Below, piece by piece: positions 38,774-47,428 of a stretch of DNA of 64,000 nucleotides. Position 1 is the stretch's first letter. Each line of letters begins with the position of its first letter. Under the pieces are notes generated by a model. It was not told the origin of the DNA and did not search any database. It saw only the letters and a program-made list of their open reading frames with translations. The translations under genes were made by a program, and so were the position numbers. Location: positions 1,633,001 to 1,697,000 of the forward strand of contig NZ_CP079724.1 of the NCBI RefSeq assembly GCF_019334565.1, given 5' to 3'. This stretch comes from Streptococcus oralis. Lineage in GTDB: Bacteria; Bacillota; Bacilli; Lactobacillales; Streptococcaceae.

Positions 38774-39457
38774 ATGAAACCAGAAGAACAAAGAGTTTTA
38801 GGAATCTTAGCAACCATTTTTGGAGCCATCGCACTTTTAGGATCCTGGATCCCGTTTATTAACTATCTATCATTTTTCATCGCCATTGTCGCATTTATCT
38901 TGGGGATTATCGGCCTTATCGTCAACCTCAAAAAACGAAAAACAATGGCCATTATCGGAACATCCCTGGCAGTTGCCTCTGTTGTACTTTTCTTTACGAC
39001 CCAAGTACTGTACGCTAATGTCTACAAAGAGTTTGTCAGGGAGTTTAACCGTTCCTACAGCGAGGCAAGTGCCTCAATGGAGCGCGAAGAAGAAAGCGAC
39101 TTGACAGATGATAGCGCCTATTCCATCCCTGAGGAGGAAGAAGACGACACCTTCACCTGGACCCAAAAAGAGTTTGACGCCTTAATCGAAGGTGACCTTG
39201 ACAACAAAGGAAAAGGTGGTACCAACTACAAGGATATTATCAAAAAACACGGACTACCAGACTCCGAGTTTGACTCCACTATCGGAGGGTACGATACGAG
39301 AAAAATCACCTATATCTCCATTGGTGACAAGATCAAGACTGTTACCTTAACTTTTGCAAAACAGGAAAATGGACAGCTCCTGCTCGTCCAAAAACATGCA
39401 GTCGGTCTGAGTCAAGGAAAAAGCAAGCAACAAAACGACTCTGAAAGCAGAGTCTAA
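38774..39457 (+). CDS. Membrane protein with DUF4190-like N-terminus and acidic linker, unknown function
   Basis: The protein has 227 residues from the ATG at 38774, which has an AGGGAG site; an ATG seven codons earlier is within that site. Residues 8-85 hold two or three membrane helices with a DUF4190-like pattern (LGILATIFGAIALLGSWIPF and IAIVAFILGIIGLIVNL). An acidic linker (about 105-127) and a small C-terminal domain (YKDIIKKHGLPDSEFDSTIGG, ITYISIGDKIKTVTLTF) follow. That domain resembles SmpA/BLIP-fold lipoprotein domains. It faces away from the MarR operon, and its promoter may fall under the same operator region. Function is unknown. Confidence 0.7.
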   Translation: MKPEEQRVLGILATIFGAIALLGSWIPFINYLSFFIAIVAFILGIIGLIVNLKKRKTMAIIGTSLAVASVVLFFTTQVLYANVYKEFVREFNRSYSEASASMEREEESDLTDDSAYSIPEEEEDDTFTWTQKEFDALIEGDLDNKGKGGTNYKDIIKKHGLPDSEFDSTIGGYDTRKITYISIGDKIKTVTLTFAKQENGQLLLVQKHAVGLSQGKSKQQNDSESRV

Positions 39458-39477
39458 GTTCTAATATCAAAAAAAAA

Positions 39478-39498
39478 GAACAGCTAGTAAAACTGTTC
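39478..39498. terminator. Bidirectional terminator between the membrane protein gene and yebC
   Basis: GAACAG-9-CTGTTC stem flanked by an A run on one side and TTTTT on the other. Confidence 0.75.
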
Positions 39499-39507
39499 GT
39501 TTTTCTA

Positions 39508-40224
39508 TTAGAATCCATCTACGTTTGTGTAGATCTTTTGTACATCTTCGTCGTCTTCAAGGACGCTGTAAAGTTTTTCAAAGGTTTCAAGGTCTTCGCC
39601 TGACAATTCCACTTCAGACTGAGGAATCATTTCCAATTCAGTCACTTGGAATTCTTCGATGCCAGACTCACGAAGGGCAACGATAGCCTTGTGGAGATCT
39701 GTTGGAGCAGTGTAAACAGTAATTGTTCCTTCTTCTGCTTCTACATCGTCCACATCCACATCTGCTTCGAGCAAGAGTTCAAAGATGGCATCCGCATCTT
39801 CACCAGCAAATACGATCACACCCTTGTTGTCAAAGAGGTAAGAAACCGAACCTGAAGCACCCATGTTTCCGCCGTTTTTACCAAAAGCTGCACGGACATT
39901 AGCTGCGGTACGGTTGACGTTTGAAGTCAAGGTATCCACAATCAACATAGAACCATTTGGTCCAAATCCTTCGTAACGTCCTTCTGTAAAGGTTTCGTCT
40001 GTGTTTCCTTTTGCTTTATCAATCGCTTTATCGATAACGTGTTTCGGCACTTGGGCTTGTTTCGCACGGTCGATAACGAATTTCAAAGCAGTGTTTGATT
40101 CTGGGTCTGGATCCCCTTTTTTAGCTGCTACATAGATTTCTACACCAAATTTTGCATATACTTTAGAGTTAGCTCCATCTTTAGCCGTTTTCTTGGCTAC
40201 GATATTGGCCCATTTACGTCCCAT
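39508..40224 (-). CDS. YebC/PmpR-family DNA-binding regulator
   Basis: This 238-residue protein begins [20 protein letters not shown], the conserved YebC N-terminus, and has the family's three alpha/beta domains ([23 protein letters not shown], and the acidic C-terminal half). Some YebC proteins act as transcription factors. Others, including the YebC2 subgroup, help translation through proline stretches. Which applies here cannot be told from sequence alone. It is monocistronic, with GTGAAA-17-TATAAT (-10 at 40260-40265 and TGT before it). Confidence 0.92.
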   Translation of the reverse strand: MGRKWANIVAKKTAKDGANSKVYAKFGVEIYVAAKKGDPDPESNTALKFVIDRAKQAQVPKHVIDKAIDKAKGNTDETFTEGRYEGFGPNGSMLIVDTLTSNVNRTAANVRAAFGKNGGNMGASGSVSYLFDNKGVIVFAGEDADAIFELLLEADVDVDDVEAEEGTITVYTAPTDLHKAIVALRESGIEEFQVTELEMIPQSEVELSGEDLETFEKLYSVLEDDEDVQKIYTNVDGF

Positions 40225-40320
40225 TAGGAATCTCCTTTTTTCACATTTTAATCTTTCTTATTATAACACAAGTTTTTTCGATTTTCACTAGAGGAAATGG
40301 ATTTTGTTCAGCAAACCCAG

Positions 40321-41691
40321 CTAGTATTGTCCTTTGGCTGCCAAGATTGCCTTGCCTTCTTTTATCAGGGGATGGCGGAAAAGTGAAAAGTACAGTTGTG
40401 TAGTCATGGCAACCCAGATAAGGGGTTCACAAAGGATAACCCCCCTATAGCCTGCCCAAGGGATAATCAAAACCACAAAAACGATTTTCCCGATGAGTTC
40501 TATAAAGCTGGAAACTAGAGGAAGGACTTTCTGCCCCAAGCCCTGCAAGCAATTACGATAAATCAGCAAGAGGCTCAAAATCGGATAAAAGACTGAACTG
40601 ATTTGCAGGTAGAGGCTACCATTTTCTACCAAGTAAGTATCTGTCGAACTGGCCAAGAAAGAAACCAAACTAGGACTGGCAAAAAAGAGGAAGATACAAA
40701 CAAAACCTGCCCAGGACATGCTCAGGCGACTCCCAATACCAAGTCCTTGAACAATGCGGTCTGGTCGCTTGGCCCCGAGATTTTGAGAGGCAAAGGTCGT
40801 CATAGCAGAAGAAATAGCAGTCATCGGAAGGAGAGCAAAAGCCATAATGCGTCGAGCTGCTGTTTGGGCACTAATAATCATAGCTCCAAAAGTATTGACC
40901 GAAGATTGTAAAATCACACTACCGATAGACACAATGGAACTCATCAAACCCATAGCCAAACCTTGCTCTAAAAGATCCGCGTACAAGGCCTTGTCCCATT
41001 TAAAATGCTTGAGTTGAGGAAGCAGTTCTGGAACACTCTTACGGATATAATAAAAGCAGAGAACAGCTGATAAGCCTTGCGAGATGATGGTAGCAAGCCC
41101 CGCAGATTGAACTCCCAGATGCAGTTGCGTAATGAAATAGAGATCCAGAACCACATTGACCAAGGCAGAAAAAATCAGAAATCCAAGAGCTGCTAGACTG
41201 TCTCCAATGGACCGCAACAAACCTGCAAAGAGATTATAGGCAAAGCTGACGCCTACACAGGTCACAATCATAGAAATATATTGATAGGACTGAGGAAGGA
41301 TTTCTGCAGGAGTATCTAAATATTGCAAGAGTGGATACAGACCGACAAATCCCATCAGCATGACCACAATGCTCAAAAGAGCACCTAAAATCCAGGTAGC
41401 TGCTACTGCTTCCTTGATCTTTGTAAAATTCCGAGCCCCATAATAGCGGGCAATGACGATCCCCATGCCATTGCCAACACCAAGCGTAAAGCCTATAATC
41501 AAGTCAAAAATGGCAGTTGTCGCCCCTACTGCTGCCAAGGAATCTTGACCAAGAAATCGTCCAACAATCAAGACGTCAGCTGTATTATAGAGCTGTTGGA
41601 AAATATTTGACAGCAAGATTGGAAAGGCAAAGCTTAACAGCGCAGGAAGAATAGGACCATGTATCAAGTCCACGGATCGTTTCTTATTCAT
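40321..41691 (-). CDS. MATE-family efflux transporter
   Basis: The 456-residue protein has twelve hydrophobic segments in two homologous halves (IHGPILPALLSFAFPILLSNIFQQLYNTADVLIVGRFLG, and the second half from about residue 235). This is the NorM/DinF-type Na+ or H+ drug antiport fold. It is closer in feel to the general MATE subgroup than to the DinF found after recA in pneumococcus. It runs toward yebC with no clear terminator between. The exported substrate is unknown. Confidence 0.9.
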   Translation of the reverse strand: MNKKRSVDLIHGPILPALLSFAFPILLSNIFQQLYNTADVLIVGRFLGQDSLAAVGATTAIFDLIIGFTLGVGNGMGIVIARYYGARNFTKIKEAVAATWILGALLSIVVMLMGFVGLYPLLQYLDTPAEILPQSYQYISMIVTCVGVSFAYNLFAGLLRSIGDSLAALGFLIFSALVNVVLDLYFITQLHLGVQSAGLATIISQGLSAVLCFYYIRKSVPELLPQLKHFKWDKALYADLLEQGLAMGLMSSIVSIGSVILQSSVNTFGAMIISAQTAARRIMAFALLPMTAISSAMTTFASQNLGAKRPDRIVQGLGIGSRLSMSWAGFVCIFLFFASPSLVSFLASSTDTYLVENGSLYLQISSVFYPILSLLLIYRNCLQGLGQKVLPLVSSFIELIGKIVFVVLIIPWAGYRGVILCEPLIWVAMTTQLYFSLFRHPLIKEGKAILAAKGQY

Positions 41692-41752
41692 AAAGCTATT
41701 ATATCAGCTTTCTAAAGGAGCGACAAGGCTCTATCACTAAGTTTGCAATCAA

Positions 41753-41781
41753 TTGCTTACAGAGAGACAATTTGCTATAAT
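41753..41781 (+). promoter_or_regulatory. Promoter of the GNAT gene at 41801
   Basis: TTGCTT (41753-41758), a 17-bp spacer and TATAAT (41776-41781) preceded by TGC, with the start codon 20 bp further on. Confidence 0.7.
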
Positions 41782-41800
41782 CAAGAAAAGGAGGTCATTT

Positions 41801-42355
41801 ATGAATTTGACCAGTCAATTAATAACCGATGCATTTCCCGATCTGGATAAGGTTGAAAAGCTAAACAAGGAAGCTTTCCCCAAGGAAGAACGAGTCCCTC
41901 TATCCGAGTTCTTGCGCTATCAGGACCGAGAAGACGCTCACTTTTTTGCCTTTTATAACCAAGAAGAGTTTGTCGGCTTTGCTTTTGCCATCTCCAATCA
42001 AAAAGCTTTTTATATCAGCTTTTTTGCCATCATGCCCCACTTGAGAAGCCACGGATATGGAAAAGAAATCATCGAAAAGCTGACTGATTTTTACCAGCGA
42101 ACCATGTTATTGGAAGTCGAGCGATTGGACGAAGAATGCGATAACTTGGAGCAGAGAAAGGCACGCATGGACTTCTACCGCCAAAATGGTTTCAAAACAG
42201 CCAATGCTTTTCTAGAGTACGAAGGTTTGAGTTTTGAAATTCTCTACCGTGGCGACTATTTTGACGAAGAAGCCTATCGCGACATCTTCCAAAAGCTACA
42301 GAATGAACATTATTTTGACTTTCATATAGAGTATCGTCGTTTTAGTGACCATTAA
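41801..42355 (+). CDS. GNAT-family N-acetyltransferase
   Basis: The protein has 184 residues from the ATG at 41801, chosen because a perfect AAAGGAGG site lies upstream; an earlier in-frame ATG is inside the promoter. The acetyl-CoA binding region is FAIMPHLRSHGYGKEIIEKLTDFYQ (about residues 76-100), with ARMDFYRQNGFKTAN as the later conserved part. The substrate cannot be predicted. It stands alone with its own promoter and terminator. Confidence 0.85.
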   Translation: MNLTSQLITDAFPDLDKVEKLNKEAFPKEERVPLSEFLRYQDREDAHFFAFYNQEEFVGFAFAISNQKAFYISFFAIMPHLRSHGYGKEIIEKLTDFYQRTMLLEVERLDEECDNLEQRKARMDFYRQNGFKTANAFLEYEGLSFEILYRGDYFDEEAYRDIFQKLQNEHYFDFHIEYRRFSDH

Positions 42356-42410
42356 ACAGGACTTATCCATCCAGTGAAGAACCTCTCTTTTTCGATAGAA
42401 GCTACATATA

Positions 42411-42443
42411 AAAATGCATGTAATCTACGATTACATGCATTTT
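42411..42443. terminator. Bidirectional terminator between GNAT and PspC-domain genes
   Basis: Perfect inverted repeat ATGCATGTAATC-3-GATTACATGCAT with A and T runs on both sides. Confidence 0.9.
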
Positions 42444-42486
42444 TTATTTTCAACTGATCAGAATAAACTTTTATTCTCTCTATGGC

Positions 42487-42681
42487 TTAAGCTTCTGCAT
42501 TGCCTTCCGGAAGAAGGAAGTAGAGAATAGCATAAGCTAAGATTCCAGAACCACCAAGTAGGGTGAAGATAATCCAAAGTGCACGAACAAGTGTGTGGTC
42601 CATGTTAAAGTAGTCACCGATACCAGCACAAACACCAGCAATCTTTTTGTCTTGTACGTTTCGAACAAGGCGTTTTTCCAT
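42487..42681 (-). CDS. PspC-domain membrane protein
   Basis: This 64-residue protein is essentially one PspC domain: LVRNVQDKKIAGVCAGIGDYFNMDHTLVRALWIIFTLLGG followed by a second hydrophobic segment and LLPEG. Such small PspC proteins occur in envelope-stress systems (phage-shock or Lia type). It is monocistronic with an AAAGGAG site. No stress regulator is adjacent. Confidence 0.88.
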   Translation of the reverse strand: MEKRLVRNVQDKKIAGVCAGIGDYFNMDHTLVRALWIIFTLLGGSGILAYAILYFLLPEGNAEA

Positions 42682-42778
42682 TATAGTAGTCTCCTTTTTA
42701 TAGAATGATTTAATTTTTTTGATTAAATACTCTTTTATTACGCTTTTGAAGCTTATGGAGACTTAATATTTAAACATA

Positions 42779-42806
42779 AAAAGCAGAGAAAGACTTCTCC
42801 GCTTTT
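42779..42806 (-). terminator. recA terminator
   Basis: AAAAGC...GAGAA-4-TTCTC...GCTTTT stem with one mismatch, then TTTAT on the minus strand. Confidence 0.8.
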
Positions 42807-42810
42807 ATTT

Positions 42811-43962
42811 TTAATCTTCAATTTCGATTTCGAGTCCGTCGCCTAGGTCAAGTGTTACTTCTTGGTTAGGTGCTAAATCTTCTGCAACAGAGGTAGGAGT
42901 TGTTCTTTCTTCATCTTCAATCAAACCATATTGAACACGGACTTGGTGGTCAATGGCATCAAAGATTTCTGGGTGATCCGCCAAGTATTTCTTAGCATTT
43001 TCAGATCCTTGTCCGATTTTTTCACCCTTGTAAGAGTACCATGCTCCCGCTTTTTGGATGATATCGAGATCACTTGCAATCTTCAAGAGCTCACCAGTCT
43101 TAGAAATTCCTTCTCCGTACATGATTTCAACAAAGGCTTCCTTAAATGGTGGAGCTACCTTGTTTTTCACGACCTTGATCTTGGTTTCCTTACCGACATT
43201 GGTATCTTTTTGATCACCAGTTCCCTTGATTTGTGTGCTTCCACGAACATCCAAACGGACTGAAGCGTAGAATTTCAAAGCACGTCCACCAGGTGTTGTT
43301 TCTGGATTTCCAAACATGACTCCAACTTTTTCACGCAATTGGTTGATAAAGATGGCAATTGTTTTGGTTTTATTGATAGAAGCACCAAGTTTACGCATGG
43401 CCTGGCTCATCATACGAGCTTGCAAACCAACGTGACTATCTCCAATATCCCCATCAATTTCCGCACGAGGTACAAGGGCCGCAACCGAGTCGATAACGAC
43501 AAGGTCAACTGCACCTGAGTCAATCAATTTTCCAGCAATTTCAAGACCTTGCTCTCCTGAGTCTGGTTGTGACAAGAGCAATTCGTCAATGTTCACACCA
43601 AGGGCTGCAGCATAGGCTGGGTCAAGAGCATGTTCCGCATCGATAAAGGCTGCAATACCACCTTCTTTCTGTGCTTGCGCAACAGCGTGAAGGGCAACCG
43701 TTGTCTTACCAGATGATTCTGGTCCATAGATTTCGATGATACGTCCTTTAGGATAACCACCTGAACCAAGAGCAATGTCCAGAGCCAATGAGCCTGAGCT
43801 CATCACTTGAACTTTTTGCTCCGCGCGCTCACCCAAGCGCATGATTGAGCCTTTACCAAAGTCTTTTTCGATCAATTTAAGAGCATCGTTCAATGCTTTT
43901 TCACGGTCTGCTCCAAATTTTTTCCCAATTTCATCTAATTTTTTTGTTGGTTTTTTCGCCAT
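42811..43962 (-). CDS. recA: Recombinase RecA
   Basis: The 383-residue strand-exchange ATPase has Walker [10 protein letters not shown], Walker [14 protein letters not shown], the MAW-type MSQAMRKLG segment and the L2 loop [15 protein letters not shown]. It is needed for homologous recombination, repair and natural transformation. It lies 54 bp after cinA and should be carried by the competence-induced cinA transcript. It also has its own extended -10 (TGG TATAAT, 44004-44012) right after the cinA stop, for basal expression. The gene ends at a strong terminator, unlike pneumococcus, where dinF and lytA follow. Confidence 0.98.
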   Translation of the reverse strand: MAKKPTKKLDEIGKKFGADREKALNDALKLIEKDFGKGSIMRLGERAEQKVQVMSSGSLALDIALGSGGYPKGRIIEIYGPESSGKTTVALHAVAQAQKEGGIAAFIDAEHALDPAYAAALGVNIDELLLSQPDSGEQGLEIAGKLIDSGAVDLVVIDSVAALVPRAEIDGDIGDSHVGLQARMMSQAMRKLGASINKTKTIAIFINQLREKVGVMFGNPETTPGGRALKFYASVRLDVRGSTQIKGTGDQKDTNVGKETKIKVVKNKVAPPFKEAFVEIMYGEGISKTGELLKIASDLDIIQKAGAWYSYKGEKIGQGSENAKKYLADHPEIFDAIDHQVRVQYGLIEDEERTTPTSVAEDLAPNQEVTLDLGDGLEIEIED

Positions 43963-43983
43963 TTTGTTCTCCTATATTCTACT

Positions 43984-44012
43984 GGTCCTTAGACCTATCT
44001 TTCATTATACCA
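43984..44012 (-). promoter_or_regulatory. Internal recA promoter and leader hairpin
   Basis: TATAAT at 44004-44009 with TGG before it forms an extended -10 that abuts the cinA stop codon. A perfect small inverted repeat, GGTC-4-GACC (43984-43995), lies in the short leader. Confidence 0.6.
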
Positions 44013-44016
44013 AAAT

Positions 44017-45273
44017 TTAGTCACTTAATAAAGCCTTGCGAACTAGGTTAAAGGCATGCATGACCGCAATATGTCGGACATCTGCTCGACTCCGTCCTGC
44101 GATATTAGCCTTGATCACCTCTGTCCCTTTGGCATGTGCCAGTCCAATAAAAACTGTACCAGCTGGATGACCCTCTAGGCTATCTGGCCCAGCTACACCT
44201 GTCAGACTGACTCCATAATCAGACTGAGTCTTGATCCGTGCCTGCTCTGCCATTTTTCGAGCCGTAAACTCAGAAACAACCCCGTGTTCTTTTAGCTCTT
44301 GCTCGGAAATATCCAACATCTTGGACTTTTCTTCTAGGCTGTAAGTGACAAAACCGCCATTAAAGATTGCTGAAACGCCCGAAAAGTCTGCTAATGTCGC
44401 TTGAAAGAGACCTGCCGTCAAGCTTTCTGCCGCAGTAATGCTTTTCTGTCTCTTCTTTAGCTCTTCTACAACGACACTTGCGAGGCTGGTTTCTTCCCCA
44501 TATCCGTAACAGATGTCTCGTAAAGAAATTCCCTCGAAAGTTTGGCGACTCAAGATTTGATTTTCTAAGATATCCAGCGCTTGATCAGCCTTTTCTTGAC
44601 TAACTGCTTTTGTAGACAAGCGCAAGGTCACTTCTCCTGTTTTGGCATACGGCGCCAAAGTCGGATCGGTTTGATGGTCAATCAAATCCGCCAAAATGGT
44701 CACCAACTGACTCTCCCCAATTCCAAAGAAACGGAGCACACGTGAGTATAACTTGGTACCAGTCATTAACTTAGGTAAGAGTTGATTTAAGACCATAGGT
44801 TTCAATTCACTAGGTGGTCCCGGGAGGACCACGTAGGTCACGCCATCCACTTCCGACACCCCTCCTACTGCTAAACCTGTCTCATTTGGCAGTGGAGTCG
44901 CCCCTTCTACAATTTGGGCTTGGCGCTCATTATTCGGTGTCCGAGCATAGTCAGGTCTATGAGCAAAGAAAATATCCAGTTTCTCTTGCGCTTGAGGGTC
45001 AAACACTAGATCTTTTCCTAAAAATTTTGCCAGGGTTTGTTTGGTCAAATCATCCTCAGTTGGTCCCAAGCCCCCTGTCAAAATCACAAGATTACTACGT
45101 TGGCTCGCAATCTCCAGCAAGGACAAAAGACGAGCTTCATTATCTCCAACAGCAGTTTGGAAATAGACATCTACCCCGATTTCGGCTAGTTTCTCTGATA
45201 AAAACTGAGCATTGGTATTGACAATCTGCCCTGTTAAAATTTCTGTTCCGACAGCAATAATTTCTGCTTTCAT
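44017..45273 (-). CDS. cinA: Competence-damage inducible protein CinA
   Basis: The 418-residue protein has an N-terminal MoCF/CinA domain ([21 protein letters not shown] and [14 protein letters not shown]). Its C-terminal domain is of the PncC nicotinamide-mononucleotide deamidase type ([46 protein letters not shown]). In streptococci it is a late competence gene co-transcribed with recA and links to RecA at the membrane. A TTCGAATA cin-box lies 17 bp before the start codon. The AGGAGG site is strong. Confidence 0.96.
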   Translation of the reverse strand: MKAEIIAVGTEILTGQIVNTNAQFLSEKLAEIGVDVYFQTAVGDNEARLLSLLEIASQRSNLVILTGGLGPTEDDLTKQTLAKFLGKDLVFDPQAQEKLDIFFAHRPDYARTPNNERQAQIVEGATPLPNETGLAVGGVSEVDGVTYVVLPGPPSELKPMVLNQLLPKLMTGTKLYSRVLRFFGIGESQLVTILADLIDHQTDPTLAPYAKTGEVTLRLSTKAVSQEKADQALDILENQILSRQTFEGISLRDICYGYGEETSLASVVVEELKKRQKSITAAESLTAGLFQATLADFSGVSAIFNGGFVTYSLEEKSKMLDISEQELKEHGVVSEFTARKMAEQARIKTQSDYGVSLTGVAGPDSLEGHPAGTVFIGLAHAKGTEVIKANIAGRSRADVRHIAVMHAFNLVRKALLSD

Positions 45274-45290
45274 GTTTCCTCCTACTTATC

Positions 45291-45298
45291 TATTCGAA
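45291..45298 (-). promoter_or_regulatory. Cin-box (ComX/SigX promoter) of cinA
   Basis: TTCGAATA on the minus strand matches the TNCGAATA competence sigma-factor box. A T-rich stretch lies upstream, as is typical, and here it is shared with the U-tract of the LCP gene terminator. Confidence 0.85.
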
Positions 45299-45309
45299 TT
45301 TTTTTGAAA

Positions 45310-45335
45310 AAATCGCAGGAAATTTCCCACGATTT
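45310..45335 (-). terminator. Terminator of the tsaE-GNAT-LCP operon
   Basis: AAATCG...CGATTT outer arms with GGAAA/TTTCC inner pairing, followed by TTTTTC on the minus strand, 11 bp before the cin-box. Confidence 0.85.
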
Positions 45336-45345
45336 GATTCTTTTC

Positions 45346-46398
45346 TTATTCTGCTTCTTCGTTTGAAGCGTTCGTACTGGTTGAAGGAGCTGTCCGACCA
45401 AAGGCTGTTTCGTACAGTACCGCATTGGTTTCCAATTCTGTCACTGGCTCTTTACCTAGCGAACTACGCAAGAGATTTTGCATCTCGAGCATATGTTCTG
45501 AAGTGACAATCTGATAAGAAATTCCCTGTAGCTCAGCATCTTCCCCACGCAATTGATGCGTTTCGATATTCTTGAAAGAATCTTGATAGCCGAGCAATTG
45601 TGGAATGCTTTTAGCTGACAAGTCCACATTGGTCTGCATGTTATCACTCAAAGCTTTGAGGATACCTTGATAATGGCTCACACTGTTTAGGCTCAAAACC
45701 TTCTCAACGATTTTTTGAATGACTTCACGTTGACGTTTTTGACGACCATAGTCTCCTTCTGGGTCTTGGTAACGCATCCGTGAATACACCAGAGCTTCCT
45801 CACCATTCAAGGTTTGTTCTCCAACACCGATGGAAATCTTATTAAACTCCTCTTGGTCAGCAATCGAAATTGGGAAACCAAGTGTATTGTTGACGGTGAT
45901 CCCACCAACTGCATCCACCAATTGTTGAAGCCCCTGCATGTTAACCATCACATAGCGGTCAATGTGGATATTCATCATCTTTTGAATAGTAGAAATTGCA
46001 AGTTCTGCACCACCATTAGCATAGGCCGCATTGAGTTTGGCTTCCTGAACTTGACCGTTTCCAGTCTCAATCTTGGTCAAAATATCCCGTTCCAAACTCA
46101 TCATTGTGGTTTTCTTTGTTTTGGGATTAACCGTCAGGAGAATCATGGAATCACTATTTCCCGCCCACGGGTCTGTACGTTCCACATTTCCCGTATCTAC
46201 CCCCATCAAGAGGATAGTCAGAGGCTCCGTCGCTTCGATAACATTGGTTTCTTCCCCGATTTTTTTGTAAGTCTTTTTACTTAGGGTTTCTGTTCCCTGT
46301 TGGTAGATGGTATAGCCATAAACCGCTACACCTAAAACTGTTACTGCTAGGAAACCTAGCACCATTCCAATTAATTTTTTAATCATCTCGTTATTCAT
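45346..46398 (-). CDS. LytR-CpsA-Psr family wall-polymer ligase
   Basis: The 350-residue protein has one N-terminal membrane anchor (residues 8-30) and an extracellular LCP domain. Its features include the ILLMGVDTGNVERTDPWAGNSDSMIL motif with conserved Asp and Arg, RDILTKIETG, and YSRMRYQDPEGDYGRQKRQREVI. LCP enzymes move teichoic acid or capsule precursors from undecaprenyl phosphate to peptidoglycan. The C-terminal tail is Ser/Thr/Asn-rich. It overlaps the GNAT gene by 8 bp in the tsaE operon. The exact paralogue (LytR, Psr or Cps2A-like) is not resolved. Confidence 0.92.
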   Translation of the reverse strand: MNNEMIKKLIGMVLGFLAVTVLGVAVYGYTIYQQGTETLSKKTYKKIGEETNVIEATEPLTILLMGVDTGNVERTDPWAGNSDSMILLTVNPKTKKTTMMSLERDILTKIETGNGQVQEAKLNAAYANGGAELAISTIQKMMNIHIDRYVMVNMQGLQQLVDAVGGITVNNTLGFPISIADQEEFNKISIGVGEQTLNGEEALVYSRMRYQDPEGDYGRQKRQREVIQKIVEKVLSLNSVSHYQGILKALSDNMQTNVDLSAKSIPQLLGYQDSFKNIETHQLRGEDAELQGISYQIVTSEHMLEMQNLLRSSLGKEPVTELETNAVLYETAFGRTAPSTSTNASNEEAE

Positions 46399-46912
46399 TT
46401 ATCAGCTTGCCCATAAGACAAACATCTAAAAATATCCCTTCTGCTAAATAGGCTCCTCTTTCTTGTAAGCCTTCTGTGATGAATCCCATTTTTGAATAGA
46501 GGTGGATCGCAGCCTCGTTTCGTTTTTGTACACTGAGTTGCAAACGGCACAAGACACCACTGGATTTAGCCCACTCGATGCCTTCTTCTAGAAGTATAGT
46601 CGCCAAGCCTTGGTTCCAGAATTTCTTTCGAACTGCTAGAAAAACATCACCGATATGTCGAACTCTTAAATGTTGGTCTGCTGTGATATTTAAGACTCCT
46701 GCAATCTCATCATTCAGTAAGGCGAGGAGAGTAATTTGATTCTCTGATGCAGCTTGTTTTTCGATAAAAAGAGCCATTTCAGAATCTGTCATCATGATAC
46801 CATTTTCATCCAAGCTAGTAAAATCTGTCTCTTGACCGACACAATCTAAAAATGCAATTAAGGCTGTAGCATCTGAAATCTCTGCCTCACGAATACACAA
46901 CTCATACTCCAT
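46391..46912 (-). CDS. GNAT-family N-acetyltransferase
   Basis: The protein has 173 residues from the ATG at 46912, which has an AAGGAG site inside the end of tsaE and overlaps it by 11 bp; the earlier in-frame ATG lacks a site. The acetyl-CoA motif is VFLAVRKKFWNQGLATILLEEGIEWA (about 91-115), and LSVQKRNEAAIHLYSKMGFITEG follows. It resembles RimI/SpeG-like small-molecule or protein acetyltransferases. Its place between tsaE and an LCP enzyme is conserved in streptococci but does not reveal the substrate. Confidence 0.88.
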   Translation of the reverse strand: MEYELCIREAEISDATALIAFLDCVGQETDFTSLDENGIMMTDSEMALFIEKQAASENQITLLALLNDEIAGVLNITADQHLRVRHIGDVFLAVRKKFWNQGLATILLEEGIEWAKSSGVLCRLQLSVQKRNEAAIHLYSKMGFITEGLQERGAYLAEGIFLDVCLMGKLINE

Positions 46913-47345
46913 CTTGAAGCTCCTTGATGAGTTGTTCAGCCCGAGAGCCATGAGCTGTAAAATGAAGACAACGACCCTCAGCTTCTTTCAAAATTTCCAA
47001 CTCCAAGTAAGAATCTGGTAAATCTTCACCCAAAAGATGCCCCCACTCAATAACAGTCACACCACCACCGAAGAGAAACTCATCCAAGTCAATAGAATCA
47101 GCATCACCTTCGATACGGTAGACATCCAAGTGGTAAAGTGGCAAACGCCCTTCGTACTCTCTGACAATGGTATAGGTTGGACTTTTAATCATTTGACGGA
47201 TATCCAAGCCCTTAGCAAGGCCTTTTGTAAAGGTTGTTTTACCCGCACCCAACTCTCCAGTCAAGATCAGAACATCGTCTTTTTGAAGCAAATGACCTAA
47301 TCTTTCTCCGAGAGCTAGAAGCTCTTCTTCATTTTTTGTGTGCAT
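46902..47345 (-). CDS. tsaE: tRNA threonylcarbamoyladenosine biosynthesis ATPase
   Basis: The 147-residue P-loop protein has LTGELGAGKTTFTKGLAKGL (about residue 30), SPTYTIVREYEG and LYHLDVYRIEGD. With TsaD and TsaB it makes the t6A modification at position 37 of ANN-decoding tRNAs; TsaE uses ATP to drive the cycle. Start MHTKNEEELLALGERLGHLL matches pneumococcal TsaE. A TATAAT lies only 6 bp from the ATG, so the transcript may be leaderless. It is the first gene of tsaE-GNAT-LCP. Confidence 0.95.
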   Translation of the reverse strand: MHTKNEEELLALGERLGHLLQKDDVLILTGELGAGKTTFTKGLAKGLDIRQMIKSPTYTIVREYEGRLPLYHLDVYRIEGDADSIDLDEFLFGGGVTVIEWGHLLGEDLPDSYLELEILKEAEGRCLHFTAHGSRAEQLIKELQDGV

Positions 47346-47351
47346 GCTACT

Positions 47352-47360
47352 ATTATACCA
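47352..47360 (-). promoter_or_regulatory. tsaE promoter placing the start point at the ATG
   Basis: TGG then TATAAT (47352-47357) on the minus strand, with TTCACA 18 bp upstream as a -35. The gap from the -10 to the first base of the start codon is 6 bp. No ribosome binding site lies in between. Confidence 0.6.
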
Positions 47361-47428
47361 AAAAGTTTTCTTTTGTGTGAATTTTCTTTATGGACTTACT
47401 ATAACAATTTTGAAAAATTCTCCTCTAC

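Noticed and set aside
40321-41691. Calling the MATE transporter DinF
   Set aside because: It is not in the recA operon and its sequence looks like the general MATE subgroup; a phylogeny would be needed.
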